A DNA stretch of 64,000 bases from Pseudomonas orientalis (GTDB lineage: Bacteria; Pseudomonadota; Gammaproteobacteria; Pseudomonadales; Pseudomonadaceae): positions 1,486,501 to 1,550,500 of the forward strand of contig NZ_CP018049.1 of NCBI RefSeq assembly GCF_002934065.1, in the 5' to 3' direction. Of the stretch, positions 29,178 to 38,525 are shown piece by piece. The notes beneath the pieces were generated by a model that had not been told where the DNA came from, ran no database searches, and was given only the letters and a program-made list of their open reading frames with translations. How positions within the stretch are numbered: the stretch's first letter is position 1; each line of letters starts with the position of its first letter. The position numbers and the translations under genes were made by a program.

Positions 29178-30035
29178 ATGGCTGAAATTCTCACCCTGCG
29201 CGATGCGGTCAAGCGCTTCGTGAACGACGGCGATACCGTCGCCCTCGAAGGCTTCACTCACCTGATCCCCACCGCCGCAGGTCATGAAATCATTCGTCAG
29301 GGCAAGAAAGACCTGACGTTGGTGCGTATGACGCCTGACCTGATCTACGACCAGTTGATCGGCGCCGGCTGTGCGCGCAAGTTGATTTTCTCCTGGGGCG
29401 GCAACCCGGGCGTGGGTTCCCTGCATCGTCTGCGCGACGCCGTGGAAAAGCAGTGGCCGCAGCCGCTGGAGATCGAAGAACACAGCCATGCCGACCTGGC
29501 CAACGCCTACGTCGCCGGCGCCTCCGGCCTGCCGTTTGCGGTGCTGCGGGCCTACGCCGGTTCCGACTTGCCCAAGGTCAACCCGCTGATCAAGACCGTC
29601 ACGTGCCCGTTTACTGGCGAAGTGCTGGCGGCCGTCCCGTCGGTACGCCCGGATGTAACGGTAATCCATGCGCAGAAGGCCGACCGCAAGGGCAACGTGC
29701 TGCTATGGGGCATTCTTGGCGTGCAGAAGGAAGCGGCCCTGGCGGCCAAGCGCTGCATCGTCACCGTCGAGGAAATCGTCGACGACCTGAACGCGCCGAT
29801 GAACAGCTGCGTATTGCCGACCTGGGCCCTGACCGCCGTGTGCCATGTGCCCGGTGGCGCGCATCCGTCCTACGCCCATGGCTACAACGAGCGGGATAAC
29901 CGTTTCTACCAGGCGTGGGACCCGATTGCCCGCGACCGTGGGACCTTTACCGCCTGGATCGACGAATACATCCACGGCACTGCTGATTTCAGCGAGTTCC
30001 AGGCCAGGCTGGCCAGCGCGCAGGAGGCCAAGTAA
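29178..30035 (+). CDS. pcaI: 3-oxoadipate CoA-transferase subunit A (CatI/PcaI)
   Basis: Alpha subunit (285 residues) of the enzyme that moves CoA from succinyl-CoA to 3-oxoadipate. The sequence follows the longer CatI type known from P. knackmussii (VNDGDTVALEGFTHLIPTAA, SWGGNPGVGSLHRLRDAVEK), not the shorter PcaI (about 230 residues) of P. putida. The C-terminal half includes WGILGVQKEAALAAKR and HPSYAHGY. It is the first gene of the structural operon, directly behind the PcaR sites. Its stop overlaps the pcaJ start (TAATG). Confidence 0.93.
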   Translation: MAEILTLRDAVKRFVNDGDTVALEGFTHLIPTAAGHEIIRQGKKDLTLVRMTPDLIYDQLIGAGCARKLIFSWGGNPGVGSLHRLRDAVEKQWPQPLEIEEHSHADLANAYVAGASGLPFAVLRAYAGSDLPKVNPLIKTVTCPFTGEVLAAVPSVRPDVTVIHAQKADRKGNVLLWGILGVQKEAALAAKRCIVTVEEIVDDLNAPMNSCVLPTWALTAVCHVPGGAHPSYAHGYNERDNRFYQAWDPIARDRGTFTAWIDEYIHGTADFSEFQARLASAQEAK

Positions 30036-30814
30036 TGACCTACTCTACCAATGAAATGATGACCGTCGCCGCCGCACGCCGCCTCAAGAATGGCTCGGTG
30101 TGCTTCGTCGGCATCGGCCTGCCGTCCAAGGCGGCCAACCTGGCGCGCCTGACCTCCTCGCCTGACGTGGTGCTGATCTACGAGTCCGGCCCGATTGGCG
30201 CCAAGCCGTCGGTGTTGCCGCTGTCCATTGGGGATGGCGAGTTGGCAGAGACCGCCGACACCGTGGTGCCCACCGGTGAGATCTTTCGCTATTGGCTGCA
30301 GGGCGGGCGTATCGACGTCGGCTTTCTCGGCGCGGCCCAGGTTGACCGTTTCGGCAATATCAACACCACGGTAGTCGGCGATTATCACCAGCCCAAGGTA
30401 CGTCTGCCGGGTGCCGGCGGCGCGCCGGAAATTGCCGGTTCCGCCAAAAGCGTGTTGATCATCCTTAAACAGTCGTCCCGTTCGTTTGTCGACAAGCTGG
30501 ACTTCATCACCTCGGTCGGCCACGGCGAAGGCGGGGATTCGCGTAAGCGCCTGGGGCTGCCGGGTGCCGGTCCGGTCGGCATCATTACCGACCTGTGCAT
30601 CATGGAGCCGGAAGCGGGCAGCCATGAGTTCGTGGTCACTGCCTTGCACCCTGGGGTGACCCGCGAGCAAGTGGTCGCGGCGACCGGCTGGGCCATTCGT
30701 TTTGCCGACCAGGTCGAGGTGACCGCCGAACCGACTGAGGTTGAGCTGAGCGCCCTGCGTGACCTCGAAGCACGCACCGCAGCCGCTCATGGCCAAGCAC
30801 CGGGAGAAGCCTGA
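30035..30814 (+). CDS. pcaJ: 3-oxoadipate CoA-transferase subunit B (CatJ/PcaJ)
   Basis: Beta subunit (259 residues). It carries [20 protein letters not shown], in which the Glu of ESGPIG is the likely catalytic residue forming the CoA thioester. Downstream are [17 protein letters not shown] and [10 protein letters not shown]. It matches the CatJ type, in keeping with the CatI-like partner. It shares one base with each neighbour (pcaI stop/pcaJ start and pcaJ stop/pcaF start), so translation is coupled. Confidence 0.93.
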   Translation: MTYSTNEMMTVAAARRLKNGSVCFVGIGLPSKAANLARLTSSPDVVLIYESGPIGAKPSVLPLSIGDGELAETADTVVPTGEIFRYWLQGGRIDVGFLGAAQVDRFGNINTTVVGDYHQPKVRLPGAGGAPEIAGSAKSVLIILKQSSRSFVDKLDFITSVGHGEGGDSRKRLGLPGAGPVGIITDLCIMEPEAGSHEFVVTALHPGVTREQVVAATGWAIRFADQVEVTAEPTEVELSALRDLEARTAAAHGQAPGEA

Positions 30815-32013
30815 TGCGCGATGTCTTTATCTGTGACGCCATTCGCACCCCCATCGGCCGCTTCGGCGGCGGCCTGTCTACGGTGCGCGCCGATGACCTG
30901 GCAGCCCTGCCGATCAAGGCGTTGATCGAACGCAACCCAACGGTGGAGTGGAGCGCCGTGGATGAAGTGTTCCTCGGCTGCGCCAACCAGGCCGGCGAAG
31001 ACAACCGCAACGTGGCACGCATGGCGCTGCTGCTGGCGGGCCTGCCGGAGAGTATTCCCGGCGTGACCCTCAATCGCCTGTGCGCTTCGGGGATGGACGC
31101 CATCGGCACGGCCTTTCGCGCGATTGCCAGCGGCGAAATGGAGCTGGCGATTGCCGGCGGCGTCGAGTCGATGTCCCGTGCGCCGTTCGTGATGGGCAAG
31201 GCTGATGCGGCGTTTTCACGCACCATGAAGCTGGAAGACACCACCATCGGCTGGCGTTTTATCAACCCCTTGATGAAAGCCCAATACGGCGTCGACGCGA
31301 TGCCGCAGACCGCCGATAACGTCGCCGACGACTACAATGTTTCGCGCGCCGACCAGGACGCCTTTGCCCTGCGCAGCCAGCAACGTACCGCTGCCGCGCA
31401 GGCCGCCGGCTTCTTTGCCGAAGAGATTGTGCCGGTGCGGGTGGCCCATAAAAAAGGCGAAACCGTGGTGGAGCATGATGAGCATCCACGGGACACCACC
31501 CTTGAGGCCCTGGCCAAACTCAAGCCGGTCAACGGCCCGGACAAGAGCGTCACCGCCGGCAACGCGTCGGGCGTCAACGATGGCGCCGCCGCGTTGATTC
31601 TGGCCTCGGCCGACGCGGTGAAAAAACACGGACTCACCGCCCGCGCCAGGGTGTTGGGCATGGCCAGTGCCGGCGTCGCCCCGCGCGTGATGGGGATCGG
31701 CCCGGTGCCGGCGGTGCGCAAGCTGGTGGAGCGCCTCGGTCTGGCGGTCACCGATTTTGACGTGATCGAACTCAACGAAGCCTTCGCCAGCCAGGGCCTG
31801 GCCGTGCTGCGCGAGTTGGGGATCGCCGACGACGCGCCGCAGGTCAACCCCAACGGCGGCGCCATCGCCCTGGGGCACCCCCTGGGCATGAGCGGTGCGC
31901 GGCTGGTACTGACAGCCCTGCACCAGCTGGAAAAAACCGGCGGGCGCAAAGGCTTGGCGACCATGTGCGTGGGCGTGGGCCAAGGCCTGGCCCTGGCGAT
32001 TGAACGCGTCTAA
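30814..32013 (+). CDS. pcaF: 3-oxoadipyl-CoA thiolase PcaF
   Basis: A 399-residue thiolase that splits 3-oxoadipyl-CoA into succinyl-CoA and acetyl-CoA, the last step of the pathway. The nucleophile is Cys in [13 protein letters not shown] near residue 90, the second site is [16 protein letters not shown] (His), and the C-terminal Cys is in TMCVGVGQG. The N-terminus [20 protein letters not shown] is typical of PcaF. It is coupled to pcaJ and followed by pcaH after 17 bases. Confidence 0.95.
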   Translation: MRDVFICDAIRTPIGRFGGGLSTVRADDLAALPIKALIERNPTVEWSAVDEVFLGCANQAGEDNRNVARMALLLAGLPESIPGVTLNRLCASGMDAIGTAFRAIASGEMELAIAGGVESMSRAPFVMGKADAAFSRTMKLEDTTIGWRFINPLMKAQYGVDAMPQTADNVADDYNVSRADQDAFALRSQQRTAAAQAAGFFAEEIVPVRVAHKKGETVVEHDEHPRDTTLEALAKLKPVNGPDKSVTAGNASGVNDGAAALILASADAVKKHGLTARARVLGMASAGVAPRVMGIGPVPAVRKLVERLGLAVTDFDVIELNEAFASQGLAVLRELGIADDAPQVNPNGGAIALGHPLGMSGARLVLTALHQLEKTGGRKGLATMCVGVGQGLALAIERV

Positions 32014-32030
32014 CAACAGAGGATTGCTGC

Positions 32031-32735
32031 ATGAATGACAAGCCCGGTTATCGGCGCCCGCACGCGGGCACTCAACCTGACTACCTGCACCCGGCCTACC
32101 AGTCGACGAACTTGCGTTCGCCCTCGCAGCCGTTGGTGTTTCTGCCCCATTCGTTGTCGGAAATCACCGGCCCGACCATCGGCGCCGAGCGCGTCAGCGA
32201 GACAGACAACGACCTGACCGCCCAGCATGAGGGCGAGCCCCAGGGCGAACGCATCATCATTCACGGGCGGGTACTGGATGAAAACGGCCTGCCGGTGCCG
32301 GGCATCCTCGTGGAGATCTGGCAGGCCAACGCCGCCGGTCGCTACAACCACAAGCGCGACCTGCACGATGCGCCGCTGGACCCGAACTTCACTGGCACCG
32401 GGCGCACCGTCACCGACGCCGAGGGCTGGTACCAATTCCAGACCATCAAGCCCGGCGCCTACCCGTGGGGCAACCACCACAACGCCTGGCGCCCGGCGCA
32501 TATCCACTTTTCGCTGTTCGGCCCCAGCGTGCTGACACGGCTGGTCACGCAAATGTATTTCCCCGGCGACCCGCTGCTCGAATACGACCCGATCTACAAC
32601 TGCGTGCCGGACACCAGCGCCAAGCAACGCCTGATCGCAAGCTTCGATCTGGAAAAAACCATTCCTTCCTATGCCCTCGGCTACCGCTGGGACATCGTCC
32701 TGCGCGGCCGCGACGCCACGCCGATGGAGAAATGA
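32031..32735 (+). CDS. pcaH: Protocatechuate 3,4-dioxygenase beta subunit
   Basis: The Fe(III)-binding subunit of the ring-cleaving enzyme (234 residues). Iron ligands can be picked out: Tyr in GRYNHKRD, Tyr in PGAYPWGN, and the two His of WRPAHIHFSLFG. The N-terminal assembly region (GYRRPHAGTQPDYLHPAYQS) is complete. It acts as an oligomer with PcaG. It is embedded in the pcaIJF-pcaT operon instead of standing as a separate pcaHG unit. The ribosome-binding site is AGAGGA. Confidence 0.96.
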   Translation: MNDKPGYRRPHAGTQPDYLHPAYQSTNLRSPSQPLVFLPHSLSEITGPTIGAERVSETDNDLTAQHEGEPQGERIIIHGRVLDENGLPVPGILVEIWQANAAGRYNHKRDLHDAPLDPNFTGTGRTVTDAEGWYQFQTIKPGAYPWGNHHNAWRPAHIHFSLFGPSVLTRLVTQMYFPGDPLLEYDPIYNCVPDTSAKQRLIASFDLEKTIPSYALGYRWDIVLRGRDATPMEK

Positions 32736-32736
32736 G

Positions 32737-33303
32737 ATGAGCCTTTACGCAACCACGTCCCACACCGTCGGGCCGTATTACCACATCGGCCTGACCTGGC
32801 TGAACCGCGAAGACCTGACGGTCGCCGCCACCCTGGGCGAACGCGTGGCGATCAGCGGGCAGGTGGTGGACGGCAACGGCGATGTGGTCAACGACGCCAT
32901 GCTTGAGGTCTGGCAGGCCAACGCCGCCGGCAAGTACGACCACCCGGAAGACGAACAGGACAAAGCGCTGGATCCCAACTTCGAAGGCTTTGGCCGCGTG
33001 CCGGTAGATGCCGAGGGGCGCTTCCGCTTTACTACGATCAAGCCGGGCAGTGTGCCCGGGCTTCAAGGCACGACCCAGGCGCCGCATCTGGTGGTGCTGG
33101 TGTTTGCGCGGGGGTTGGTGAAGCACTTGCTGACGCGGATTTATTTTGACGGTGAGGCGTTGAATGGGGATGACCCGTTGCTGGCGTGTGTGCCGGCGCA
33201 GCGTCGCGGTACGTTGATTGCCAGGCAGGATGCGGCTGGGGTTTATCAGTGGGATGTGGTTTTGCAGGGGACAGACAGGGAAACGGTGTTTTTCGATTAT
33301 TGA
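32737..33303 (+). CDS. pcaG: Protocatechuate 3,4-dioxygenase alpha subunit
   Basis: Non-iron subunit (188 residues). The start MSLYATTSHTVGPYYHIGLT is typical and lies one base after the pcaH stop. It shares the dioxygenase fold (LEVWQANAAGKYDHPEDEQD) but lacks the beta subunit's full set of metal ligands, as expected. PcaHG converts protocatechuate to 3-carboxy-cis,cis-muconate. Two REPs follow it, before pcaT. Confidence 0.95.
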   Translation: MSLYATTSHTVGPYYHIGLTWLNREDLTVAATLGERVAISGQVVDGNGDVVNDAMLEVWQANAAGKYDHPEDEQDKALDPNFEGFGRVPVDAEGRFRFTTIKPGSVPGLQGTTQAPHLVVLVFARGLVKHLLTRIYFDGEALNGDDPLLACVPAQRRGTLIARQDAAGVYQWDVVLQGTDRETVFFDY

Positions 33304-33319
33304 GTTGGCTGTAGGGCCC

Positions 33320-33394
33320 TATCGGGGGCAAGCCCCCTCCCACACTTGATCGGGTTCACATAGATCCAATGTGGGAGGGGGCTTGCCCCCGATG
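33320..33394. repeat. Tail-to-tail REP pair between pcaG and pcaT
   Basis: REP at 33320-33345 (reverse orientation) and REP at 33370-33394 (forward) face outward with 24 bases between them. This is the opposite arrangement to the REPINs elsewhere in the window. Confidence 0.88.
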
Positions 33395-33491
33395 AGGCCC
33401 TCCCAGGCACTGCATACCCAAAAGTCTGCTTGCATGACACGGTTGTTGCAAAGTATGTCTAGGCTATAACCGTTCCCACTGAGTAAAAACC

Positions 33492-34787
33492 ATGACAACA
33501 AAAACCAGTCACTACACCGGAGAAGAACGCAGCAAACGGATTTTTGCGATTGTCGGTGCTTCCTCCGGCAACCTGGTCGAATGGTTCGACTTCTACGTCT
33601 ATGCCTTCTGCGCGATTTACTTTGCGCCGGCCTTTTTCCCCTCGGACGACCCCACCGTCCAACTGCTCAACACCGCCGGCGTGTTCGCCGCCGGGTTCCT
33701 GATGCGTCCGATCGGCGGCTGGCTGTTTGGCCGGGTGGCCGACAAACATGGCCGCAAGAATTCCATGATGATCTCGGTGCTGATGATGTGCGCCGGTTCC
33801 CTGGTCATCGCTTTCCTGCCGACCTACAAGGATATCGGCGCCTGGGCCCCGGCGTTGCTGCTGGTGGCGCGGCTGTTCCAGGGCTTGTCGGTGGGGGGCG
33901 AATACGGCACCACCGCGACCTACATGAGCGAAGTGGCGCTCAAGGGCCAGCGCGGTTTCTTCGCCTCGTTCCAGTACGTGACCCTGATCGGCGGGCAACT
34001 GCTGGCGGTGCTGGTGGTGGTGATCCTGCAACAGATCCTCACCGAAGAGGAATTGCGTGCCTGGGGCTGGCGCATTCCGTTCGTGATCGGCGCCATCGCG
34101 GCGGTGATCTCCCTGTTGCTGCGCCGCACCCTCAAGGAAACCACCAGCAAGGAAATGCGCGAGGACAAGGACGCCGGCAGTATCGTCGCGCTGTTCCGTG
34201 ACCACGGCAAAGCCTTCATCACTGTGCTGGGCTACACCGCCGGCGGCTCGCTGATTTTCTATACCTTCACCACCTACATGCAGAAATACCTGGTGAACAC
34301 CGTCGGCATGCACGCCAAGACCTCCAGCTACATCATGACCGGCGCGCTGTTTCTGTACATGTGCATGCAGCCGCTGTTCGGCATGCTCGCCGACAAGATC
34401 GGCCGGCGCAATTCCATGCTCTGGTTCGCCGGCCTCGGCACGCTGTTCACGGTGCCGATCCTGCTTACCCTGAAAACCGTCACCAGTCCGTTCCTGGCTT
34501 TTGTGCTGATCACGCTGGCACTGGCGATCGTCAGCTTCTATACCTCCATCAGTGGCCTGGTCAAAGCCGAGATGTTCCCACCCCAGGTGCGCGCCTTGGG
34601 CGTGGGCCTGGCGTATGCCGTGGCCAACGCGGTGTTCGGCGGTTCGGCGGAAGTGGTTGCGTTGAGCCTGAAGTCCATCGGTATGGAAAACACTTTCTAC
34701 TGGTACGTCACCGCGATGATGGCCGTGGCGTTCCTGTTCAGCTTGCGCCTGCCGAAACAGGCGGCGTACCTGCATCACGATTTGTAA
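33492..34787 (+). CDS. pcaT: PcaT-like dicarboxylate/3-oxoadipate MFS transporter
   Basis: A 431-residue symporter of the KgtP/ProP (metabolite:H+) MFS family. Features are [20 protein letters not shown] in helix 1, [20 protein letters not shown] (motif A), and [20 protein letters not shown]. PcaT in P. putida takes up 3-oxoadipate. Its place between pcaG and pcaB supports that role. It is separated from pcaG by 188 bases holding two REPs, so a second promoter is possible. Confidence 0.88.
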   Translation: MTTKTSHYTGEERSKRIFAIVGASSGNLVEWFDFYVYAFCAIYFAPAFFPSDDPTVQLLNTAGVFAAGFLMRPIGGWLFGRVADKHGRKNSMMISVLMMCAGSLVIAFLPTYKDIGAWAPALLLVARLFQGLSVGGEYGTTATYMSEVALKGQRGFFASFQYVTLIGGQLLAVLVVVILQQILTEEELRAWGWRIPFVIGAIAAVISLLLRRTLKETTSKEMREDKDAGSIVALFRDHGKAFITVLGYTAGGSLIFYTFTTYMQKYLVNTVGMHAKTSSYIMTGALFLYMCMQPLFGMLADKIGRRNSMLWFAGLGTLFTVPILLTLKTVTSPFLAFVLITLALAIVSFYTSISGLVKAEMFPPQVRALGVGLAYAVANAVFGGSAEVVALSLKSIGMENTFYWYVTAMMAVAFLFSLRLPKQAAYLHHDL

Positions 34788-34797
34788 GGGATGAGTT

Positions 34798-36162
34798 ATG
34801 ACACTGCGCACGAGCAACCAACTGTTCGACGCCTATTTCACCGCTGACAGCATGGCCGAGGTGTTCTGTGACCAGGGGCGCCTGCAGGGCATGCTGGATT
34901 TCGAGGCCGCGCTGGCCCGGGCCGAGGCCCAGGTCGGGTTGATCCCGCAGGCCGCCGTGGCGCCGATTGCCCAGGCCTGCCTGGCATCGCTGTATGACGT
35001 GGATGCGCTCAGTGTGGCGATTGCCACGGCGGGTAATTCGGCGATTCCAGTGGTCAAGGCACTGGGCAAATTGATTGCCGCTGAAGACGCCGGGGCCGAG
35101 CGCTATGTGCACCTGGGGGCAACCAGCCAGGATGTGATGGACACCGGCCTGGTGGTGCAATTGCGCCGCGCGCTGGAGCTGATCGAAGCGGACCTGGCGC
35201 GCCTGGGCGATGTATTGGCGGCCCAGGCGCAGCGGCATGCATCGACCCCTCTGGTTGGGCGCACCTGGCTGCAACACGCTACGCCCGTCACCCTGGGCAT
35301 GAAGATCGCCGGCTGGCTGGGCGCGGTGACGCGCAGTCGCCAGCGCCTGGTGGAATTGAAACCGCGTTTGCTGGTGCTGCAGTTTGGCGGTGCCTCGGGC
35401 ACCCTGGCTGCGCTGGGCGAGCAGGCCATGCCGGTGGCGCAGGCCTTGGCCGCCGAGCTGCAACTTAGCCTGCCCGAGCAGCCGTGGCACACCCAACGTG
35501 ATCGTCTGGTGGAGTTTGCCAGCGTGCTTGGCCTGATCGCCGGCAGCCTTGGCAAGCTCGGCCGCGACATCAGCCTGTTGATGCAAACCGAAGCGGCGGA
35601 AGTGTTTGAGCCCTCCGCGCCGGGCAAGGGCGGCTCTTCGACCATGCCGCACAAGCGCAACCCGGTCGGCGCCGCCGTGCTGATCAGCGCCGCGACCCGC
35701 GTACCCGGCCTGGTGGCGACGATGTTCAGTGCGATGCCCCAGGAGCACGAGCGTAGCCTGGGACTGTGGCACGCCGAATGGGAAACCTTGCCGCAGATCT
35801 GCCGATTGGTCTCGGGGGCACTGGAACAGGCGCTGCTGGTCAGTGAGGAGCTGGAGGTGGATGCCGAGCGCATGGCCCGCAATCTAGAGCTGACCCAGGG
35901 TCTGGTGCTGGCCGAAGCCGTCAGCAGCGTGCTGGCTCAGCGCCTGGGCCGTGAAACCGCGCACCACTTGCTGGAGCAGTGCTGCAAACGCGCGGTCGCC
36001 GAGCAGCGGCATTTGCGTGCCGTGCTGGCGGACCAGCCGCAGGTCACCGCCCAGTTGTCGTCGGCCGAACTGGACCGTCTGCTCGACCCGGCCAACTACC
36101 TGGGCCAGGCCTCTACCTGGGTCAGCCGCGCCGTGACCGAACACTTTGCATTGACTGCGTAA
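34798..36162 (+). CDS. pcaB: 3-carboxy-cis,cis-muconate cycloisomerase PcaB
   Basis: A 454-residue member of the fumarase/aspartase superfamily. It converts 3-carboxymuconate to 4-carboxymuconolactone. The three superfamily regions are visible: HLGATSQDVMDTGLVVQLRR, RTWLQHATPVTLGMK, and the signature GKGGSSTMPHKRNPVGA near residue 278. It begins 10 bases after pcaT. The ribosome-binding site is AAGGGATGAG. Confidence 0.95.
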   Translation: MTLRTSNQLFDAYFTADSMAEVFCDQGRLQGMLDFEAALARAEAQVGLIPQAAVAPIAQACLASLYDVDALSVAIATAGNSAIPVVKALGKLIAAEDAGAERYVHLGATSQDVMDTGLVVQLRRALELIEADLARLGDVLAAQAQRHASTPLVGRTWLQHATPVTLGMKIAGWLGAVTRSRQRLVELKPRLLVLQFGGASGTLAALGEQAMPVAQALAAELQLSLPEQPWHTQRDRLVEFASVLGLIAGSLGKLGRDISLLMQTEAAEVFEPSAPGKGGSSTMPHKRNPVGAAVLISAATRVPGLVATMFSAMPQEHERSLGLWHAEWETLPQICRLVSGALEQALLVSEELEVDAERMARNLELTQGLVLAEAVSSVLAQRLGRETAHHLLEQCCKRAVAEQRHLRAVLADQPQVTAQLSSAELDRLLDPANYLGQASTWVSRAVTEHFALTA

Positions 36163-36172
36163 GGAGAACGCT

Positions 36173-36964
36173 GTGGCTTTCGTACAACTCGCCGAGGGCG
36201 AACTGCATTACCAACTTGATGGGCCCGCCGATGCACCGGTACTGGTGCTGTCCAACTCCCTGGGTACTGACCTGCATATGTGGGACATCCAGGTGCCGGC
36301 ATTCACCCAGCATTTTCGCCTGCTGCGTTTCGATACTCGCGGCCATGGCAAATCCCTGGTCACCGAGGGGCCCTACAGCATCGAACAGTTGGGCCAGGAT
36401 GTGCTGGCGCTGTTGGATACGCTGGGCATCCAACGTGCCCATTTCTGTGGGTTGTCCATGGGCGGGTTGATCGGCCAGTGGTTAGGCATCAACGCCGGCA
36501 CGCGGCTCGATCGCCTGGTGGTCTGCAACACCGCTGCCAGGATCGGCACGCCTGAGGTGTGGAACCCGCGTATCGAAACGGTGTTGCGCGATGGCGCGGC
36601 GGCGATGGTTGTACTGCGTGATGCCTCAATTGCACGCTGGTTCACCGCCGATTTTGCCGCGGCCAACCCCCACCAGGCCGAGCAGATCACCGACATGCTC
36701 GCGGCCACCTCGCCCCAAGGGTATGCCGCCAACTGTGCGGCGGTGCGCGATGCGGATTTCCGTCATCAGTTGGCGTCGATCAAAGTGCCCACCCTGGTGA
36801 TTGCCGGCACGGAAGACGCGGTGACACCCCCGGCCGGCGGTCACTTTATCCAGAACCATGTGAAGGGCGCCGAATACGCCGAGTTCTATGCGGCGCATCT
36901 GTCCAATGTACAAGCCGGCGCTGCGTTCAGCGACCGCGTGATTGAATTTCTGCTGGGTCGCTGA
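36173..36964 (+). CDS. pcaD: 3-oxoadipate enol-lactonase PcaD
   Basis: A 263-residue alpha/beta hydrolase that opens the enol-lactone to 3-oxoadipate. The nucleophile elbow is HFCGLSMGGLIGQWLG (Ser near residue 95). The oxyanion region is VLVLSNSLGTDLHMWD. The catalytic Asp is likely in AGTEDAVTPP and the His near the C-terminus in AAHLSNVQ. The start is GTG, supported by AAGGAG six bases upstream. It lies between pcaB and pcaC with 10-base gaps. Confidence 0.94.
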   Translation: MAFVQLAEGELHYQLDGPADAPVLVLSNSLGTDLHMWDIQVPAFTQHFRLLRFDTRGHGKSLVTEGPYSIEQLGQDVLALLDTLGIQRAHFCGLSMGGLIGQWLGINAGTRLDRLVVCNTAARIGTPEVWNPRIETVLRDGAAAMVVLRDASIARWFTADFAAANPHQAEQITDMLAATSPQGYAANCAAVRDADFRHQLASIKVPTLVIAGTEDAVTPPAGGHFIQNHVKGAEYAEFYAAHLSNVQAGAAFSDRVIEFLLGR

Positions 36965-36974
36965 GGAGCTTTTC

Positions 36975-37370
36975 GTGGACGAGAAACAACGTTATGCCGA
37001 GGGGCTGCAAGTGCGCCGTGAAGTGCTGGGCGACGCCCATGTGGAGCGCAGCCTCAATGCCCTGACCGAGTTCAACAGCGAGTTTCAGGAGATGATCACT
37101 CGCCATGCGTGGGGCGATATCTGGACCCGCCCGGGTTTGCCACGGCACACCCGCAGCCTGATCACCATCGCGATGCTGATCGGCATGAACCGCACCGAAG
37201 AGTTGAAGCTGCATTTACGTGCCGCCGCCAGCAACGGCGTGACCCGCGCCGAGATCAAGGAAGTGCTGATGCAAAGCGCGATTTATTGCGGGATACCGGC
37301 GGCGAATGCGACGTTTCATCTGGCCGAGTCGGTGTGGGATGAGTTGGGTATCGAGTCGCGCCAACCCTGA
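36975..37370 (+). CDS. pcaC: 4-carboxymuconolactone decarboxylase PcaC
   Basis: A 131-residue AhpD-like helical protein that decarboxylates 4-carboxymuconolactone to the enol-lactone. It has the segments FQEMITRHAWGDIWTRPGL, SLITIAMLIGMNR and EVLMQSAIYCGIPAANATFH typical of PcaC. The GTG start at 36975 follows GAGGAG and gives the usual length; an upstream in-frame Met would overlap pcaD. It is the last gene of the pca cluster, with REPs downstream. Confidence 0.95.
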   Translation: MDEKQRYAEGLQVRREVLGDAHVERSLNALTEFNSEFQEMITRHAWGDIWTRPGLPRHTRSLITIAMLIGMNRTEELKLHLRAAASNGVTRAEIKEVLMQSAIYCGIPAANATFHLAESVWDELGIESRQP

Positions 37371-37387
37371 GTTGAAATGCGCTCAAA

Positions 37388-37412
37388 ATATGGGAGGGGG
37401 CTTGCCCCAATG
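37388..37412. repeat. Single truncated GI REP
   Basis: ATGGGAGGGGGCTTGCCCCA with the usual end CCGAT missing. It directly abuts the next REPIN. Confidence 0.8.
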
Positions 37413-37417
37413 CCGTC

Positions 37418-37517
37418 TGTAGGAGCGAGCTTGCTCGCGAAAAACTCACAGGCACCGCGTTCATTCAGAAAGTACGCGTTATCGTTGACGTTTTTCGCGA
37501 GCAAGCTCGCTCCTACA
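37418..37517. repeat. REPIN of the TGTAGGAGCGAGCTTGCTCG family
   Basis: Both arms are intact (TGTAGGAGCGAGCTTGCTCG and its inverse) around a spacer of about 60 bases. It is the same family as the element at 17167-17279 and shares spacer words such as ACGCGTTATCGTTGACGTTT in opposite orientation. Confidence 0.9.
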
Positions 37518-37541
37518 GGGGATTTTTATTGACTGTAAAAG

Positions 37542-38441
37542 TCAGTTGGCATCGGCATCCCACAGCCAATTCCACACCCCCGGCAGATGCACCGGCTCGT
37601 TCACCTCCTTGACCGTGCGGGCCAGCGCCGCGCGTTGCAGGGTGGCGGTGTCGGTGTAGAAGGGCTCGGCGGCGGTCTTCAGGCCGTTGATGCGGGCGCT
37701 GTCCATCAGGATCTGCAGGTACTCCTGCAGATGCCGTGCGGTGTAGCGGTTGATGTCATGGAAGGTCACCACCACCGGTATCACGCCGTCCACCGTCGGC
37801 AACTCACCCGCCGCGATGCGCTCACGCACCACTGACAGCTGCCGGTACAGGTTGGCGCGGCGGCGTGGGCTGCCATTGAAACCCCAGATCTTGCCGTCGT
37901 TGGCACTCAGGTCGGTCAACAGGACCTGCATGCCGTGGCGTCGGTAGGCGGCGAACGTGCGGTGGTCGTAGTTCCAGAACGGTGGCCGCACCAGCAGGGG
38001 CGGCGTGCCGGTGATGGCGGCGATGTCCGCCGCGCCCTGGGTCAGGGTGCGTTCCAGCTCGGCGTCATTGAGCCAGCGATGATTGGTATGAAACGCCGTC
38101 GCCGTGTGGAAGGCCAGCACATGGCCGGCGGCATACTCGCGCACCAGGGTCTTGCGGCCCCGCGCGCTGCCACCTGAGCGAGCTGCTTCGGTCTGCACGA
38201 AGAACACGGCCTTGATCCCCGCCAATATCGGGTTATGAGCCAGATCGGCCACCACCGAACGGCTCGGATTGTTGTAGCCCGAGGCGCTGGGGCCGTCATC
38301 GAAGGTCAGCAGGAAGCGGATCGGCGCCCGGGCCTGCAGGCGTTGCTCGGTCTGCGGCGTCAGGGCGATGGGCGAGCCGATACAGCCGCCTAGGCTCAGG
38401 GCCAGGGCGAACACGGCGATAGCTGAGGCGAAGGTTTTCAT
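37542..38441 (-). CDS. Polysaccharide deacetylase-family lipoprotein
   Basis: A 299-residue NodB-fold (CE4) protein. A lipoprotein signal (LSLGGC, Cys19) points to attachment to a cell-envelope membrane. Motifs: RFLLTFDDGPSASG (catalytic and metal Asp), the metal-binding His in HVLAFHTATAFHTNH (a divergent form of HxxxH), RPPFWNYDHR, and VVVTFHDIN near the C-terminus. The deacetylase metal site looks largely complete. The substrate is unknown. It is a monocistronic gene between the pca cluster and the OprD-type porin. Confidence 0.88.
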   Translation of the reverse strand: MKTFASAIAVFALALSLGGCIGSPIALTPQTEQRLQARAPIRFLLTFDDGPSASGYNNPSRSVVADLAHNPILAGIKAVFFVQTEAARSGGSARGRKTLVREYAAGHVLAFHTATAFHTNHRWLNDAELERTLTQGAADIAAITGTPPLLVRPPFWNYDHRTFAAYRRHGMQVLLTDLSANDGKIWGFNGSPRRRANLYRQLSVVRERIAAGELPTVDGVIPVVVTFHDINRYTARHLQEYLQILMDSARINGLKTAAEPFYTDTATLQRAALARTVKEVNEPVHLPGVWNWLWDADAN

Positions 38442-38465
38442 GCTGTGCGCGGGCTCGAATGAGAG

Positions 38466-38492
38466 GCCGCTGCTGGGGCGATCAGCAGCGGC
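38466..38492 (-). terminator. Hairpin downstream of the OprD-type porin gene
   Basis: GCCGCTGCT and AGCAGCGGC pair around a 9-base loop, 33 bases past the porin stop. There is no T-run, so intrinsic termination is uncertain. Confidence 0.5.
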
Positions 38493-38525
38493 AGGCGCGC
38501 ACCATACAGTAACTGCGGCGCCGGT

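Noticed and set aside
33459..34817. Long minus-strand open frame opposite pcaT
   Set aside because: His/Gln-rich antisense shadow; pcaT matches a known family.
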